DNA of 64,000 nucleotides from Planctomycetia bacterium (GTDB taxonomy: Bacteria; Planctomycetota; UBA8108; SXIK01). The position numbers and the translations under genes were made by a program. The notes under the pieces are model-generated. The model ran no database searches, had not been told where the DNA came from, and saw nothing but the letters and a program-made list of their open reading frames with translations. Shown here piece after piece: positions 1-9,769 of the stretch (its first letter is position 1; each line of letters starts with the position of its first letter). Location: contig SXIK01000173.1 in the NCBI GenBank assembly GCA_005772855.1, forward strand, positions 1 through 64,000. The letters run 5' to 3'.

Positions 1-1
1 C

Positions 2-994
2 CAGCTGCTCGTCGAGATGGACGGCTTTGACACAACTCAGGGCGTGATCTTTCTCGCGGCCACGAATCGTCCCGACGTGCTCGACCCGGCGCTCCTGCGC
101 CCCGGCCGATTCGATCGGCAAGTAGTCATCGACGCACCCGACGCCAACGGACGAAAGGCAATCCTGGAGGTCCATGCCAAGGACAAGCCGTTCGCCGCTG
201 GGATCGACTTCGGCGTCCTCGCTCATTCAACCCAGGGCTTCACCGGAGCGGACCTCGCCAACGTGATTAACGAGGCCGCGCTTCTTGCCGCAAGACGAGG
301 CCGCACGGAGATCAGCCAGGCAGAGCTCATCGAGGCTGTTGAGCGTGGGATCGCGGGACCGGAACGCCGCAGTCGGCGCCTGGGCGAGGAAGAACGCCGT
401 CGCGTGGCCTATCACGAGTCGGGGCACGCTCTCGTCGCCGCTCTCTCAAAGCACGCAGACCCCGTGCGCAAGATCTCGATCATTCCCCGCGGCCATGCCG
501 CCCTGGGCTACGTGCTGCAACAGCCAGATGACGATCGTTACCTACAGACCCGCAGCGCCCTGATGGATTATTTGAGGGGCCTACTCGCGGGTAGAGCAGC
601 CGAGGATCTCGTCTTCGGCGAGCTTTCGACAGGTGCCGCCAATGACTTGAGCCGAGCCACCGAGATAGCTCGCAGCATGGTTTGCCGCTTCGGAATGAGC
701 GAGCGCCTGGGCCCGGCATCTTTCGGCCGTGAGAGCCACCAGGTCTTTCTGGGCCGTGACTTCAGCCAGGAAGAGCGCAACTACAGCGAAAATACGGCCC
801 GGGAGATCGACACCGAGGTGCGATTGCTCATGGAAGAGGCGAGCGGTGATGCCAGGCGGATTCTCTCGGAGCACAGAGCTTGCCTGGACCACATCGCCGA
901 GACCCTCCTGGCCCGTGAGGTGATCCAGGGAAGCGAGCTAACCGAGATGCTCAAGAGGGAGCTTTGCGCGTTGAAAGCGGGCAGTCCCCCCTGA
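2..994 (+). CDS. ftsH: ATP-dependent zinc metalloprotease FtsH, C-terminal part (5' end outside window)
   Basis: AAA second region of homology (ATNRPDVLDPALLRPGRFDRQV), zinc-protease motif HESGH, and GAANDLSRATEIARSMV. Confidence 0.96.
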   Translation, partial: QLLVEMDGFDTTQGVIFLAATNRPDVLDPALLRPGRFDRQVVIDAPDANGRKAILEVHAKDKPFAAGIDFGVLAHSTQGFTGADLANVINEAALLAARRGRTEISQAELIEAVERGIAGPERRSRRLGEEERRRVAYHESGHALVAALSKHADPVRKISIIPRGHAALGYVLQQPDDDRYLQTRSALMDYLRGLLAGRAAEDLVFGELSTGAANDLSRATEIARSMVCRFGMSERLGPASFGRESHQVFLGRDFSQEERNYSENTAREIDTEVRLLMEEASGDARRILSEHRACLDHIAETLLAREVIQGSELTEMLKRELCALKAGSPP

Positions 995-1012
995 GTTGTG
1001 GGGACTGCCCGC
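977..1012 (+). terminator. Hairpin overlapping the ftsH stop codon (gcgggcagtcccc...ggggactgcccgc)
   Basis: 13-bp perfect inverted repeat with a ~10-nt loop; no strong U-tract. Confidence 0.6.
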
Positions 1013-1043
1013 CGCAAGATTTCCGTGGGGGACTCTCCCTCCG

Positions 1044-2426
1044 TCAGGGGTTGTAACCCGTCTCGCCGTGCTGGGAGAGGTCGAGGCCTGAAAGCTCGTC
1101 GTCCGCGCACAGGCGTATGCCGATCGTCTTGTCGACAAGAATTACGAGAATCACCGTGACGATGGCCGAGTAGACGATGGTGACCGCGACCGCGACCGCC
1201 TGCGCCTGAAGTTGCTTCAGGCCTGCGGAGGTTGCGAAGCCCGAGAGCTTGCAGATCTCCTCCGAGCAAAAGATTCCGGTCATTAGCGCACCCAAAGTTC
1301 CGCCAACGCCATGCACACCGAAGGCATCGAGCGAATCGTCGTAGCCAAGCTTGGTCTTGATCACGGCCACCATGAAGTAGCAGACCGGTGACACCGCCAG
1401 GCCCATGACAAGGGCGGGCATCGGCTTCACGAAGCCAGCGGCGGGCGTGATGCAAACAAGCCCGGCCACAAGCCCGGTGACGACGCCCAGAATGCTTGCT
1501 TTGCCTCGGTGGAACCACTCGACCAGAGCCCAGGAGAACGCAGCGGCGGCTGCCGCTATGTGCGTGGCGACAAAGGCCGAGACGGCGAGCGGGTCAGAAT
1601 TGAGGCTACTGCCCCCATTGAACCCAAACCAGCCGAACCAAAGGATTCCGGCCCCCACGACGGTCATCGCAAGGCTGTTGGGGAGCATGGCTTCCTTGGG
1701 ATAGCCACGCCGCTTGCCAATCATGAGGCAGAATACGAGCGCCGATACGCCGCTTGAGATGTGCACGACAGTGCCACCGGCAAAGTCGAGCGCGCCAACA
1801 CCCACGGTTCTTCTGAGCCAGGAGCCCTCGGCCATGCTCAATAGCCCACCGCCCCAGACCCAGTGGGCGAGCGGGTCATAAACGAGCGTGCTCCACAGAA
1901 GGGTGAAGACGACGAATGCGCCAAACCTTATGCGCTCCGCGAAGGCTCCAGAAATCAAGGCCGGCGTGATGATCGCAAACATCATCTGGTAGGCCATGTG
2001 AAGGAGGTGCGGGATCGGATAGCCAGGGAATGCCCTGTCGCAAGCCACATTGTTCAGGAAAAGGTATTTCATGCTGCCCAGCAGCCCGCCGAAGGTCGGG
2101 TCGCCAAACGAGATCGAGTAACCAATGATCACCCACTGCACGGTAATGATCGCCATGCAAAACATACTGTGCATCAGAGTCCCCAGCACATTCTTTGTCC
2201 GTACCATTCCCGCATAGAAGAGGGCGAGGCCGGGCGTCATGAAAAGCACAAGGGCGCTCGAGGCAAGGATCCAGGCCGTGGCACCCGAGTCGATCTTGAT
2301 CTCGGGCACCGGGGCTGAAGGCGCCACGGGTGGAAGCGCCTGCGCCCACACGGAGCCCGCAAGAAGGAGCCCGCCAAAGGTTGCACCAATCAGTAACGGC
2401 GAGCGGAAAATTTTCGACTGCCTCAT
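1044..2426 (-). CDS. amtB: Ammonium transporter (Amt family)
   Basis: Multi-TM protein with FYAGMVRTKNVL, GALDFAGGTVVHISSG, FGVHGVGGTLGALMTGIF. Start placed at an internal Met preceding a signal peptide. Confidence 0.95.
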   Translation of the reverse strand: MRQSKIFRSPLLIGATFGGLLLAGSVWAQALPPVAPSAPVPEIKIDSGATAWILASSALVLFMTPGLALFYAGMVRTKNVLGTLMHSMFCMAIITVQWVIIGYSISFGDPTFGGLLGSMKYLFLNNVACDRAFPGYPIPHLLHMAYQMMFAIITPALISGAFAERIRFGAFVVFTLLWSTLVYDPLAHWVWGGGLLSMAEGSWLRRTVGVGALDFAGGTVVHISSGVSALVFCLMIGKRRGYPKEAMLPNSLAMTVVGAGILWFGWFGFNGGSSLNSDPLAVSAFVATHIAAAAAAFSWALVEWFHRGKASILGVVTGLVAGLVCITPAAGFVKPMPALVMGLAVSPVCYFMVAVIKTKLGYDDSLDAFGVHGVGGTLGALMTGIFCSEEICKLSGFATSAGLKQLQAQAVAVAVTIVYSAIVTVILVILVDKTIGIRLCADDELSGLDLSQHGETGYNP

Positions 2427-2630
2427 GAAATCTTTTCCTCTTGTCTGGCCAGGAGACCCGGCAACCGCATTGCGTAAAAACCCAATCCCCGGCGTTGAAA
2501 GCCACCTGCTCGGGTGCTCAACGCCCCACCATGATACCCCTTGGAGCCTGGCAGGCGTCACTATTGACCGAGGATCGCCTCCTTGGCTTGAGCCCCGCCA
2601 GGTGATCGTCAAAGTAGCACGACAGCCCGT

Positions 2631-2978
2631 TCAGATGGCTTCGCCTCCACGTTCACCAGTGCGGATGCGAATAACGTCCTCGAGCGGAAGGATGAAGATC
2701 TTTCCGTCTCCGATCTTGCCTTCTGGGCCACTGCGCGCGCCGCGAATAATGGCCTCGATCGTGGGATCCACGAAGTCATCGTTGACCGCGATCTCGAGCT
2801 TTACCTTCCGCACGAGGTTCACCTGGTACTCATGTCCTCGATAGATCTCAGTGTGGCCCTTCTGCCGACCAAGCCCCTGCACGTCGCCAACGGTCAACCG
2901 AAATACCTCCACCTTGCTAAGCGCCTCTTTCACCGCCTCAAGCCGTGATGGCTGAACAATGGCAATTATGTACTTCAT
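2631..2978 (-). CDS. glnB: Nitrogen regulatory protein P-II
   Basis: MKYIIAIVQPSRLEAVKEAL, T-loop YRGHEYQVN with the conserved Tyr, GKIGDGKIFILPLEDVIRIRTGE. Confidence 0.96.
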   Translation of the reverse strand: MKYIIAIVQPSRLEAVKEALSKVEVFRLTVGDVQGLGRQKGHTEIYRGHEYQVNLVRKVKLEIAVNDDFVDPTIEAIIRGARSGPEGKIGDGKIFILPLEDVIRIRTGERGGEAI

Positions 2979-3019
2979 GATCCTGCTCCAAAAAAATACT
3001 GAGATTCCTGACACTCGAT

Positions 3020-5620
3020 TCAAGAAGAACCAGAGACTACCTCAACAGTCGATCGCTGGGCTTGCACCAGGAGCGCTTGCGAGATCTCGTTTCGAAATTC
3101 CGGGTCCTCAACCTTCCCGCCTTTCCTGTCCGAGACGTAGAAAACGTCGTGTGCACGGTCCGTGAGAGTCGACACCTTGGCTGCGCGCACGTCAAGCCCC
3201 AGCCGATGGAGCGCTGTGGCAAGATCATACAGGAGCCCGGGCCGGTCCCCGGCGCTCACTTCGATCACACTGCACGACTCGGAAACCTGGTTGTCAAAGG
3301 TCACCTTGGGCCCAAAGAGAGGCTTCCGCCAGCGTTTCCCTCGATAGAATCTCGAACGTTGCAACATGAGGCTTTCGATCGTCTCCTGGCCCGCCTCCAC
3401 CCTGCGAACCTTCCGCCGGATGCGCATCACCCTTTCCTCAAATGGTAAGTTGACGAGGTCGGCAACTTCCACCTGAAAAATGTCGATCACGACCCCGTCG
3501 GAGCGTGAAAAGATCCTGGCCCCGAGCACGCTGAGCCCCTCGGAATAAAGGACGCCCGTCAAGTCCGCGAAAAGCCGCGGGCGGTCACCGCCGCAAAATG
3601 TAACCTCGTGATAACCTGGAAAATCCTCGCTTTCCACTTGGATGACATTGCCCGCTCGAAACTTCTCGACAAGCCCGACGTGAAGAAGCATACGCTCGGG
3701 CAACACCTCCCTCGCATATCCGGGCGTCCCCATGAGACGACAGTGCTCCTGGATGCGACGGCTCTCGTCCTCCTGTAGGCCAGCGGCCAAGAGCACGACA
3801 TCCAGATTCTCCCCGCGGGCGGCGCCCCTACGAAGGAAGATCGAGGTTCGTTCGTATACCTCCGCGAGCTGCGCCCCTTTCCACTGCGTCCACGTTCCGG
3901 GCCCCACGGAAACGATGTCGAGGTAAGTGAGCAGGTAGAGCATGTTCAAGCGTTCCTCACTCCCCACGAGACGCGCAAGCGCCTCGATCACCTTGTCGTC
4001 CTTGAAATCAAGGAACTCACTTACACGAAAGAGCTCAAGGTGATGGTAGATCAGAAAGTCCACGGTCTCGATGGTCTTCGTATCGAGACCCAGGCGTTCG
4101 CAAATCAAGGTGGCCGCCTCCGTGCCACTAACGGAATGCTCGCCCGGGATGGCCTTGCCGACATCGTGGAGAAGCAAGGCCAGGCGGAGCGGTAGGTGAT
4201 CCTTGATCTCGGAGAGAATCTGCTGAAACTGCTTTTCCGCGTAGTCGGGGGTCTCGATCTTGTCGAGCTCCTCCAGTGTCTTGAGCGTGTGCTCGTCAAC
4301 TGTGAACTGGTGGTGTCCGTCGAAATTGACAAGGCAGTCCAGCTTTCCAAACTCCGGCAGAACCCGGTCGAGGAATCCTGTGGCGTGCATCGTCTTCAGA
4401 ATCCTTCCCACGTGTTTTCCCCTGAGGAAAGACCGAAACCCCCACGAGACCTCAGGAAGGTGGGCGAAGTCAACATCCAGACTCACAAGCCGCCGACGGA
4501 CCCAGCTGCAGAGAGACTCGCTAATCCTGGCATCCCGCTCCTGCGCGATGGAGAAGATCTCGAGGATAGTCTCCGGGGTAAAGCTCTCTGGACGCTTCTT
4601 CGCCAGATAGAGCCGTCCCTTGTAAAGAGAAAGGTAAGGATTGACGCTCTTCGCTCGAAACCATCGCAGCACTCGTTCAATTCGGCTGTCGCCGCGTGTG
4701 TCAGTCTGGAGATAAAGTCGCAGAAACCGGTAGACGTTGCGCGCGTGACGGTAATAGTCTCCCATGAGCTTCTCAACCGCGGATTGGTCACTGGCGCCGT
4801 CTCCATAGCCCAGATTTCTCGCGATCGAGAGCACACTATCGCGCTCAAGAATATCCTGGCGCACATTGTTCACGAAGTGGAGTTCGCAACGCAGGCGAAG
4901 GTAGAAGGCGTAAGCTGCCCTCAAGCCCTCGACTTCTTTCCTCGAGAATCGGTTCAAGGAGAGGAGGCCATCGAACCCGCTGCCTTCAGCCCGCATGTCC
5001 TCAATCCAGAGGACTCGCTGGATGTCGCGCAGACCACACATGCCTTCCTTGACATTGGGCTCGAGGACGTAAATGGTCCGGTCCGGTGGATCGACCGATT
5101 GCCTCAGCAGGGCAAGCTTCGATCTGATGAAGCGGTCGCTTTGGCGACGCCGGTAGCGCTGAACGGCCCTGAAGCGGAACTGCAAGTACAGCTTCTCGCT
5201 TCCCGCAAGGTAACGCGACTCGAGCATTGTGTTGGCAGTGGTGAGGTCGTCCAGCATGAACTGAAGGCACTCCTCGGGAGTCCGGACGGCGTGGCCAAGC
5301 TGGGCGCCACTGTCCCAGAGGTTGAGCACCAGCTTGCTGATGGCGTCTGAAGCGCTGTTGCCCTTGCGCAAGAAGAGGATGTCAATATCGGACTGAGGGC
5401 AAAGCTCACGGCGACCGTAACCTCCGACAGCGACGAGCGCGACATTCTCCTCCTCTCCGCGAAGGTATTCCGCAGAGAGCCGCGCCAGGAGAGAGTCAAC
5501 TGCCGTTGACAGGGACGCCGTGACGGTGAAAGGGTCGTCGCCGGAGCGATGACGCTCGAGGGCTGCCTCCCGAATTTGGGAAAGCTCGGATCGGATGGAC
5601 TGCGCAGAAAGAGGAGGCAT
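3020..5620 (-). CDS. glnD: Protein-PII uridylyltransferase / uridylyl-removing enzyme
   Basis: Nucleotidyltransferase motif GGYGRRELCPQSDIDILFL, HD domain LLLHDVGKA, and C-terminal ACT-like repeats; directly upstream of glnB-amtB. Confidence 0.95.
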   Translation of the reverse strand: MPPLSAQSIRSELSQIREAALERHRSGDDPFTVTASLSTAVDSLLARLSAEYLRGEEENVALVAVGGYGRRELCPQSDIDILFLRKGNSASDAISKLVLNLWDSGAQLGHAVRTPEECLQFMLDDLTTANTMLESRYLAGSEKLYLQFRFRAVQRYRRRQSDRFIRSKLALLRQSVDPPDRTIYVLEPNVKEGMCGLRDIQRVLWIEDMRAEGSGFDGLLSLNRFSRKEVEGLRAAYAFYLRLRCELHFVNNVRQDILERDSVLSIARNLGYGDGASDQSAVEKLMGDYYRHARNVYRFLRLYLQTDTRGDSRIERVLRWFRAKSVNPYLSLYKGRLYLAKKRPESFTPETILEIFSIAQERDARISESLCSWVRRRLVSLDVDFAHLPEVSWGFRSFLRGKHVGRILKTMHATGFLDRVLPEFGKLDCLVNFDGHHQFTVDEHTLKTLEELDKIETPDYAEKQFQQILSEIKDHLPLRLALLLHDVGKAIPGEHSVSGTEAATLICERLGLDTKTIETVDFLIYHHLELFRVSEFLDFKDDKVIEALARLVGSEERLNMLYLLTYLDIVSVGPGTWTQWKGAQLAEVYERTSIFLRRGAARGENLDVVLLAAGLQEDESRRIQEHCRLMGTPGYAREVLPERMLLHVGLVEKFRAGNVIQVESEDFPGYHEVTFCGGDRPRLFADLTGVLYSEGLSVLGARIFSRSDGVVIDIFQVEVADLVNLPFEERVMRIRRKVRRVEAGQETIESLMLQRSRFYRGKRWRKPLFGPKVTFDNQVSESCSVIEVSAGDRPGLLYDLATALHRLGLDVRAAKVSTLTDRAHDVFYVSDRKGGKVEDPEFRNEISQALLVQAQRSTVEVVSGSS

Positions 5621-5730
5621 GAGTGGATCATTATCTGGTCAGAAGGCTCAGAGTTGCAAGGGAGGCGCCCGAAGCAAGGCCCCATGTCGCAAGGACTCCA
5701 ATCACACAGTACAATCTGCGACCTTCCGCC

Positions 5731-6975
5731 ATGAGAATTCCTGCCCCAAAAACCACCAGCAGTCCGGCGCCAGCCCTGGGGTGGAAACCCCGTGTCGCCT
5801 ACTCGACGAACGTCCACAGGGGCGAGACTCTGAGTGACGTTTACGCCTTTCTGCGGGACTACACGATACCTATCAACAGGCTGGTCTTCGGAAACAAGCC
5901 CTCCGGCGTTGAGCTACGGCTCGGGATGGGTTCCGCAGGGGAGCTAGTGGATGCGAGGGAGCGCGAGAACTTTCGGGCATTTCTCGACGAGAACAAGCTC
6001 GTGGTGTTCTCGATCAACGCATTTCCACTGCTTGATTTTCATTCGAAGAGGGTCAAGGAGCAAGTGTACCTGCCTTCCTGGGCGGAGCCGGCGCGCGGCC
6101 GCTGGACAAAGGTAATCGCCGACATCTTCGCAGATGTCTTGCCGGAAGGGGTGCAGGGCTCGATTAGCACTTCCGCCGGCTGTTTCCGGCGCTTCGCCCA
6201 CGACCCAAAAACGTCTCAGATCATGGCGCAGCACTACCTGGAGACGGTGAATCACCTGGCCCGGATTGAAGAGAGAACCGGCAAGACCATCCTACTCGCG
6301 ATCGAGCCGGAACCAGACACAACCCTCGAGACGGCTCGCGAAGTGGTCGCCTTCTTTGAATGGCACCTCTTGCCAACGGCCCGATCGGAGGCGTCAAAGC
6401 AACAGCTCAGCCCTTCGCAGGCCGAGGCTCGCCTGCGAAGGCTCCTCACCGTGAACTTTGACACGTGCCATTTTTCGGTGCTCTTTCAGGACCCCGTTGA
6501 GAGCTTGCGTCAGCTATGGCGAGCCGGGATTGAGATTGGCAAGGTGCACGTTACAAACGCCCCAGTACTGAAGGACCCCCACCGGGATGCCGCCGGCTAC
6601 AAGCAACTTCGCGCAATGCAGGAACCCAGATACTTCCATCAGTTCTGCGGACAGGACGCTGGTGGCTCCGCGGTCTGGAGAGGCCTGGATCTCAACGAGC
6701 TGCCCCGGCAGCTCAGTTCAAAGACTCATCCAACGGTGACCGAGATACGCGCGCATTACCATGTGCCGGTACATCTCACGAGATTGCAATCGCTCACGAC
6801 CACACGGCCGGAGACGAAAAGGGCGGTGCAAGAGATCCTACGCACCGGCCGCTCGAGCCACCTGGTGATCGAGACCTACACGTGGCCACTCCTTGAGAAG
6901 AAAGGAAATCTGGTCAAGGGCATCGAGATGGAGTTCGCCTGGCTTCGGCGGGTGCTTGGAAAGCACTGGGTTTGA
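5731..6975 (+). CDS. eboE: EboE-like TIM-barrel protein (metabolite traffic / sugar phosphate isomerase-like)
   Basis: YSTNVHRGETLSDVY, GVQGSISTSAGCFRRF, NFDTCHFSVLFQDP, RYFHQF, HYHVPVHL and LVIETYTWPLL match remembered EboE family motifs. Confidence 0.8.
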   Translation: MRIPAPKTTSSPAPALGWKPRVAYSTNVHRGETLSDVYAFLRDYTIPINRLVFGNKPSGVELRLGMGSAGELVDARERENFRAFLDENKLVVFSINAFPLLDFHSKRVKEQVYLPSWAEPARGRWTKVIADIFADVLPEGVQGSISTSAGCFRRFAHDPKTSQIMAQHYLETVNHLARIEERTGKTILLAIEPEPDTTLETAREVVAFFEWHLLPTARSEASKQQLSPSQAEARLRRLLTVNFDTCHFSVLFQDPVESLRQLWRAGIEIGKVHVTNAPVLKDPHRDAAGYKQLRAMQEPRYFHQFCGQDAGGSAVWRGLDLNELPRQLSSKTHPTVTEIRAHYHVPVHLTRLQSLTTTRPETKRAVQEILRTGRSSHLVIETYTWPLLEKKGNLVKGIEMEFAWLRRVLGKHWV

Positions 6976-7087
6976 AGGCTTGCATGCCACGGAAGTCTCC
7001 AGGGTCACTTGTCGCGACAAGAAGTCTCCGGGCCCCCAGGCCACATTTCTTCTTTGTCGCCCACAGACCTGGCTGATACAAACGAGC

Positions 7088-8443
7088 ATGCTATCGGCTT
7101 GCCTTCCCACCCCCAAACATTCGGCTAGTCTGCGGCGAATTAGCAACGGAACGTTTCTCTTCGTGGGGCTGGCTTTGCTCTCATGGCATGGCACTCTGGC
7201 GCAGGACTCCCCCGAGCTACAAGTGATCCTCCCGCCCAAGCTCACCTCGGGCACCATCGTGGAGACCTCGGTTCGTCTCGCCACCCAAGTTGAGAACGTC
7301 CTCGGTTGGCAGCTATGCTTCACTCACGAGGGCCTCCAGGTCCTGGGAACCAGCACCACAGGCACAGACTTCGACAGGCTCTCGCGAGGCGGCTTCGTCG
7401 AAAGCGGCGTGCATCCCGACGGAACCTCCTACTTTTCTACCGGCGTCTTGAGTTTTGCGGAGACGGTCACCCTTCCCTCCGGCACGACGGAGGTCTTGAA
7501 GGTGAGTTGTCTCGTCACTCGCAAGGACCCCGGAGAGGTCAGGATCATTCCCGCCAATGGCCTCAAGCTGCCAAACGACGACCGCCAGTTTTCGAATCAG
7601 GCCGTACTTGTCGGCGGACAGGTAAAACCAATCATCACGGCAGAAAAATCGTTCCTTGTCGCTGGCTGCGCCGCGTTCCTACTCCGTCTCAACCGCGGCG
7701 ATGGACAAGATCCCACTGCCCCCGTCGAGGTACGCCGAGACACCGTGCTCGAGCTCGAAGTCTCCGTAAATGTGGAGTCCAATTTGCATCTGAGCCCGTC
7801 GGGATTCAGTTTTGGCGTTGCACAGGACGCCTCCCTTCTCGGCTTGAGCAGCGCGAAGATCCTGGAGGATTTCGCGCAGGCTTTCGTCAAGGCCGATGGG
7901 TTCGCCCGGATCGAGTCCTCGGACACTGGCTTCGCTGCCGTGGTTCTTTCGTCAACGAAGGATCCGTCCACGCTGGGCCCTGGCAGGACGGCTGTCGCGA
8001 AGGCCACTTACGGCTTCAAGGGGAATGGAGCGAGCGGCGAACGCCTTCCGGCCTCATTCGCACTCACCGATCAGATCCCAATCGGCACAGTGCCTGTTCC
8101 AGCTCTGTTTCAACCACGGGACGCTCTCCCCTGCGAATATACCAAACTCGACGTTGAACTCCAGATCGGTCTCGATGGATGGGTCCGGGGCGACTCCAAC
8201 AGCGACAAAGTGGCTGACCTGACCGACGCGATTGTGACGCTGCGACATCTGTTCCAGGGCGGCGTGGTTGAGTGCGCAAGAGCAATGGAAGTCAACCTCG
8301 ATGGGAAGGTGGACCTCACCGATCCCGTCAGCCTCCTCGTCCATCTCTTTCGGGGCGGCCCGGCGCCAGCTCCGCCCTTCCCGGGTTGCGGCACGGCCGA
8401 GGACACAATGGAATGCGACAAGTTTGCGTGCCCTGCCCTGTGA
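7088..8443 (+). CDS. Secreted protein with cohesin-like region and C-terminal dockerin/EF-hand repeats
   Basis: Signal peptide. Two Ca-binding-like repeats: GDSNSDKVADLTDAIVTLRHLFQGG and VNLDGKVDLTDPVSLLVHLFRGG. Confidence 0.8.
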   Translation: MLSACLPTPKHSASLRRISNGTFLFVGLALLSWHGTLAQDSPELQVILPPKLTSGTIVETSVRLATQVENVLGWQLCFTHEGLQVLGTSTTGTDFDRLSRGGFVESGVHPDGTSYFSTGVLSFAETVTLPSGTTEVLKVSCLVTRKDPGEVRIIPANGLKLPNDDRQFSNQAVLVGGQVKPIITAEKSFLVAGCAAFLLRLNRGDGQDPTAPVEVRRDTVLELEVSVNVESNLHLSPSGFSFGVAQDASLLGLSSAKILEDFAQAFVKADGFARIESSDTGFAAVVLSSTKDPSTLGPGRTAVAKATYGFKGNGASGERLPASFALTDQIPIGTVPVPALFQPRDALPCEYTKLDVELQIGLDGWVRGDSNSDKVADLTDAIVTLRHLFQGGVVECARAMEVNLDGKVDLTDPVSLLVHLFRGGPAPAPPFPGCGTAEDTMECDKFACPAL

Positions 8444-8476
8444 GGGCCGGGCAATAGACCCCATGGGCAACGGCTC

Positions 8477-9238
8477 TCACGTGGGGCCAAGAGACAAGCC
8501 CCCGTCGACAACAATCGACGTGCCAGTTACGAAGTCAGCAGCTTCCGAGGAGAGGAACACCGCCACCTTCCCGATTTCGTCGGGCCTTCCGAGGCGCCCC
8601 CATGGTTGCTTCACAGCAGCAGCCTCAATCGCAGCATCACCGACGAACTCTCGCTCGCCAGGTGTATCGATCCAACCTGGTTCGATCACGTTGACGTTGA
8701 TGCGATGTGGCAAGAGTTCGTTCGCAATGGTAAACGCCATGTGATTGAGACCGCTCTTGGCTGCGTTGTAAGCCACGCTGCGGGCATAAGGCCTACGGCT
8801 GTGAATGCTCGAGATAAATACGATCTTGCCACGACCACCCTGCTCAACTCGGTGGCGCGCGAAGAGTTGGCTCACGTGGAAACCAGAGACAAGCGTGGCG
8901 TGAATCACCTTTTCAAAGATCAGAGGGTCCAACTCAAGGAAGGGAGCTCGGCGGGAAAAGGCTGGATTGCTCACAAGAATGTCGAGGCTTCCAAAGACCA
9001 CGACCGCTCGCTCAAAGATACGCTCGCACGATCCGCGCTCAAAGATATCTCCCTCGACCAGCGCCACCTTGCGGCCAAGCGCCCGGATCTCGGCGACGGT
9101 CGCCTCGCTCTGGGGCGTGCGCTCACGATCGTTGAGCACAATGTCGGCACCCGCACGGGCCAGTTCGATGGCGCAGCCTCGACCAATTCCGCGCGCCGCA
9201 CCCGTGACAAAGGCTCGTTTGCCTCCCAGATCCATCAC
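8477..9238 (-). CDS. SDR family NAD(P)-dependent oxidoreductase
   Basis: TGAARGIGRGCA Rossmann motif, catalytic SS...YNAAKSG, C-terminal GTSIVVDGGLSLGP. Confidence 0.93.
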   Translation of the reverse strand: MMDLGGKRAFVTGAARGIGRGCAIELARAGADIVLNDRERTPQSEATVAEIRALGRKVALVEGDIFERGSCERIFERAVVVFGSLDILVSNPAFSRRAPFLELDPLIFEKVIHATLVSGFHVSQLFARHRVEQGGRGKIVFISSIHSRRPYARSVAYNAAKSGLNHMAFTIANELLPHRINVNVIEPGWIDTPGEREFVGDAAIEAAAVKQPWGRLGRPDEIGKVAVFLSSEAADFVTGTSIVVDGGLSLGPT

Positions 9239-9459
9239 TGTGGGACCTCCCTTCTCACGTGGCCAATCGCTTCGGCAAGCCCCCCCTCAGTCCGGCCATG
9301 GCAGCCTCTCAGTTCATTGTGGTCCAGTCCGGGCCTGTGGAGCAAAATCGTGTGCAGGTCATGAACAATGTGCATGTTGGGTGCTTCCTTGTAGCCAAAG
9401 TAGCGAGGGACCCTGAGGGCCGGGCGTGAGTCTATTGACAAGGCGACGGGCTCAACCAT
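9235..9459 (-). pseudogene. Remnant of a DUF1501 family protein (C-terminal fragment)
   Basis: RYFGYKEAPNMHIVHDLHTILLHRPGLDHNELRGCHGRTEGGLAEAIGHVRREV resembles the DUF1501 C-terminus (xxFGYxAxENPVxxHDLHATxLHLLGLDHxxL...GRxxRLTDVxGxVVxEI). The rest of the protein is absent. Confidence 0.65.
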
Positions 9460-9574
9460 CGTTCATCACCTCCGCCAGTACGGAATTCTCGAGCGTGTCA
9501 AATATCGAGTGTCGCGCGTCAGCCGAGCCCACGGCCCAGTGCACCCAGTCTCCTATCCATGGCACGAGGGCAGC

Positions 9575-9714
9575 TATACTCCTTGCGGGGGAGGAAGACC
9601 TCCCCCGCAACGGGACGCCTGACGATGTGCCTCCCTCTCCTCGACGCTCGACGAGCACCTCGCGCGCCGAATATGGGTGAGGGTTGGCCAAGGTGTCCCG
9701 GCCATGGCGGGTTA
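9575..9714 (+). repeat. Dispersed hairpin element, copy A
   Basis: ctatactccttgcgggggaggaagacctcccccgc ... gggtgagggttggccaaggtgtcccggccatggcgggttat; shared with copies B-F. Confidence 0.7.
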
Positions 9715-9769
9715 TCTTGGCACGGTTCCAGTCGAAATTCACCTGCGTTTGCACCTCAAAGCCCGAGCG

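Noticed and set aside
781-1518. 245-aa and other minus-strand ORFs over ftsH/amtB
   Set aside because: Overlap two conserved genes in other frames; Arg-rich shadow translation.
4196-5350. 384-aa plus-strand ORF opposite glnD
   Set aside because: Entirely antisense to a clearly conserved gene; a by-product of GC-rich codon usage with no family motifs.
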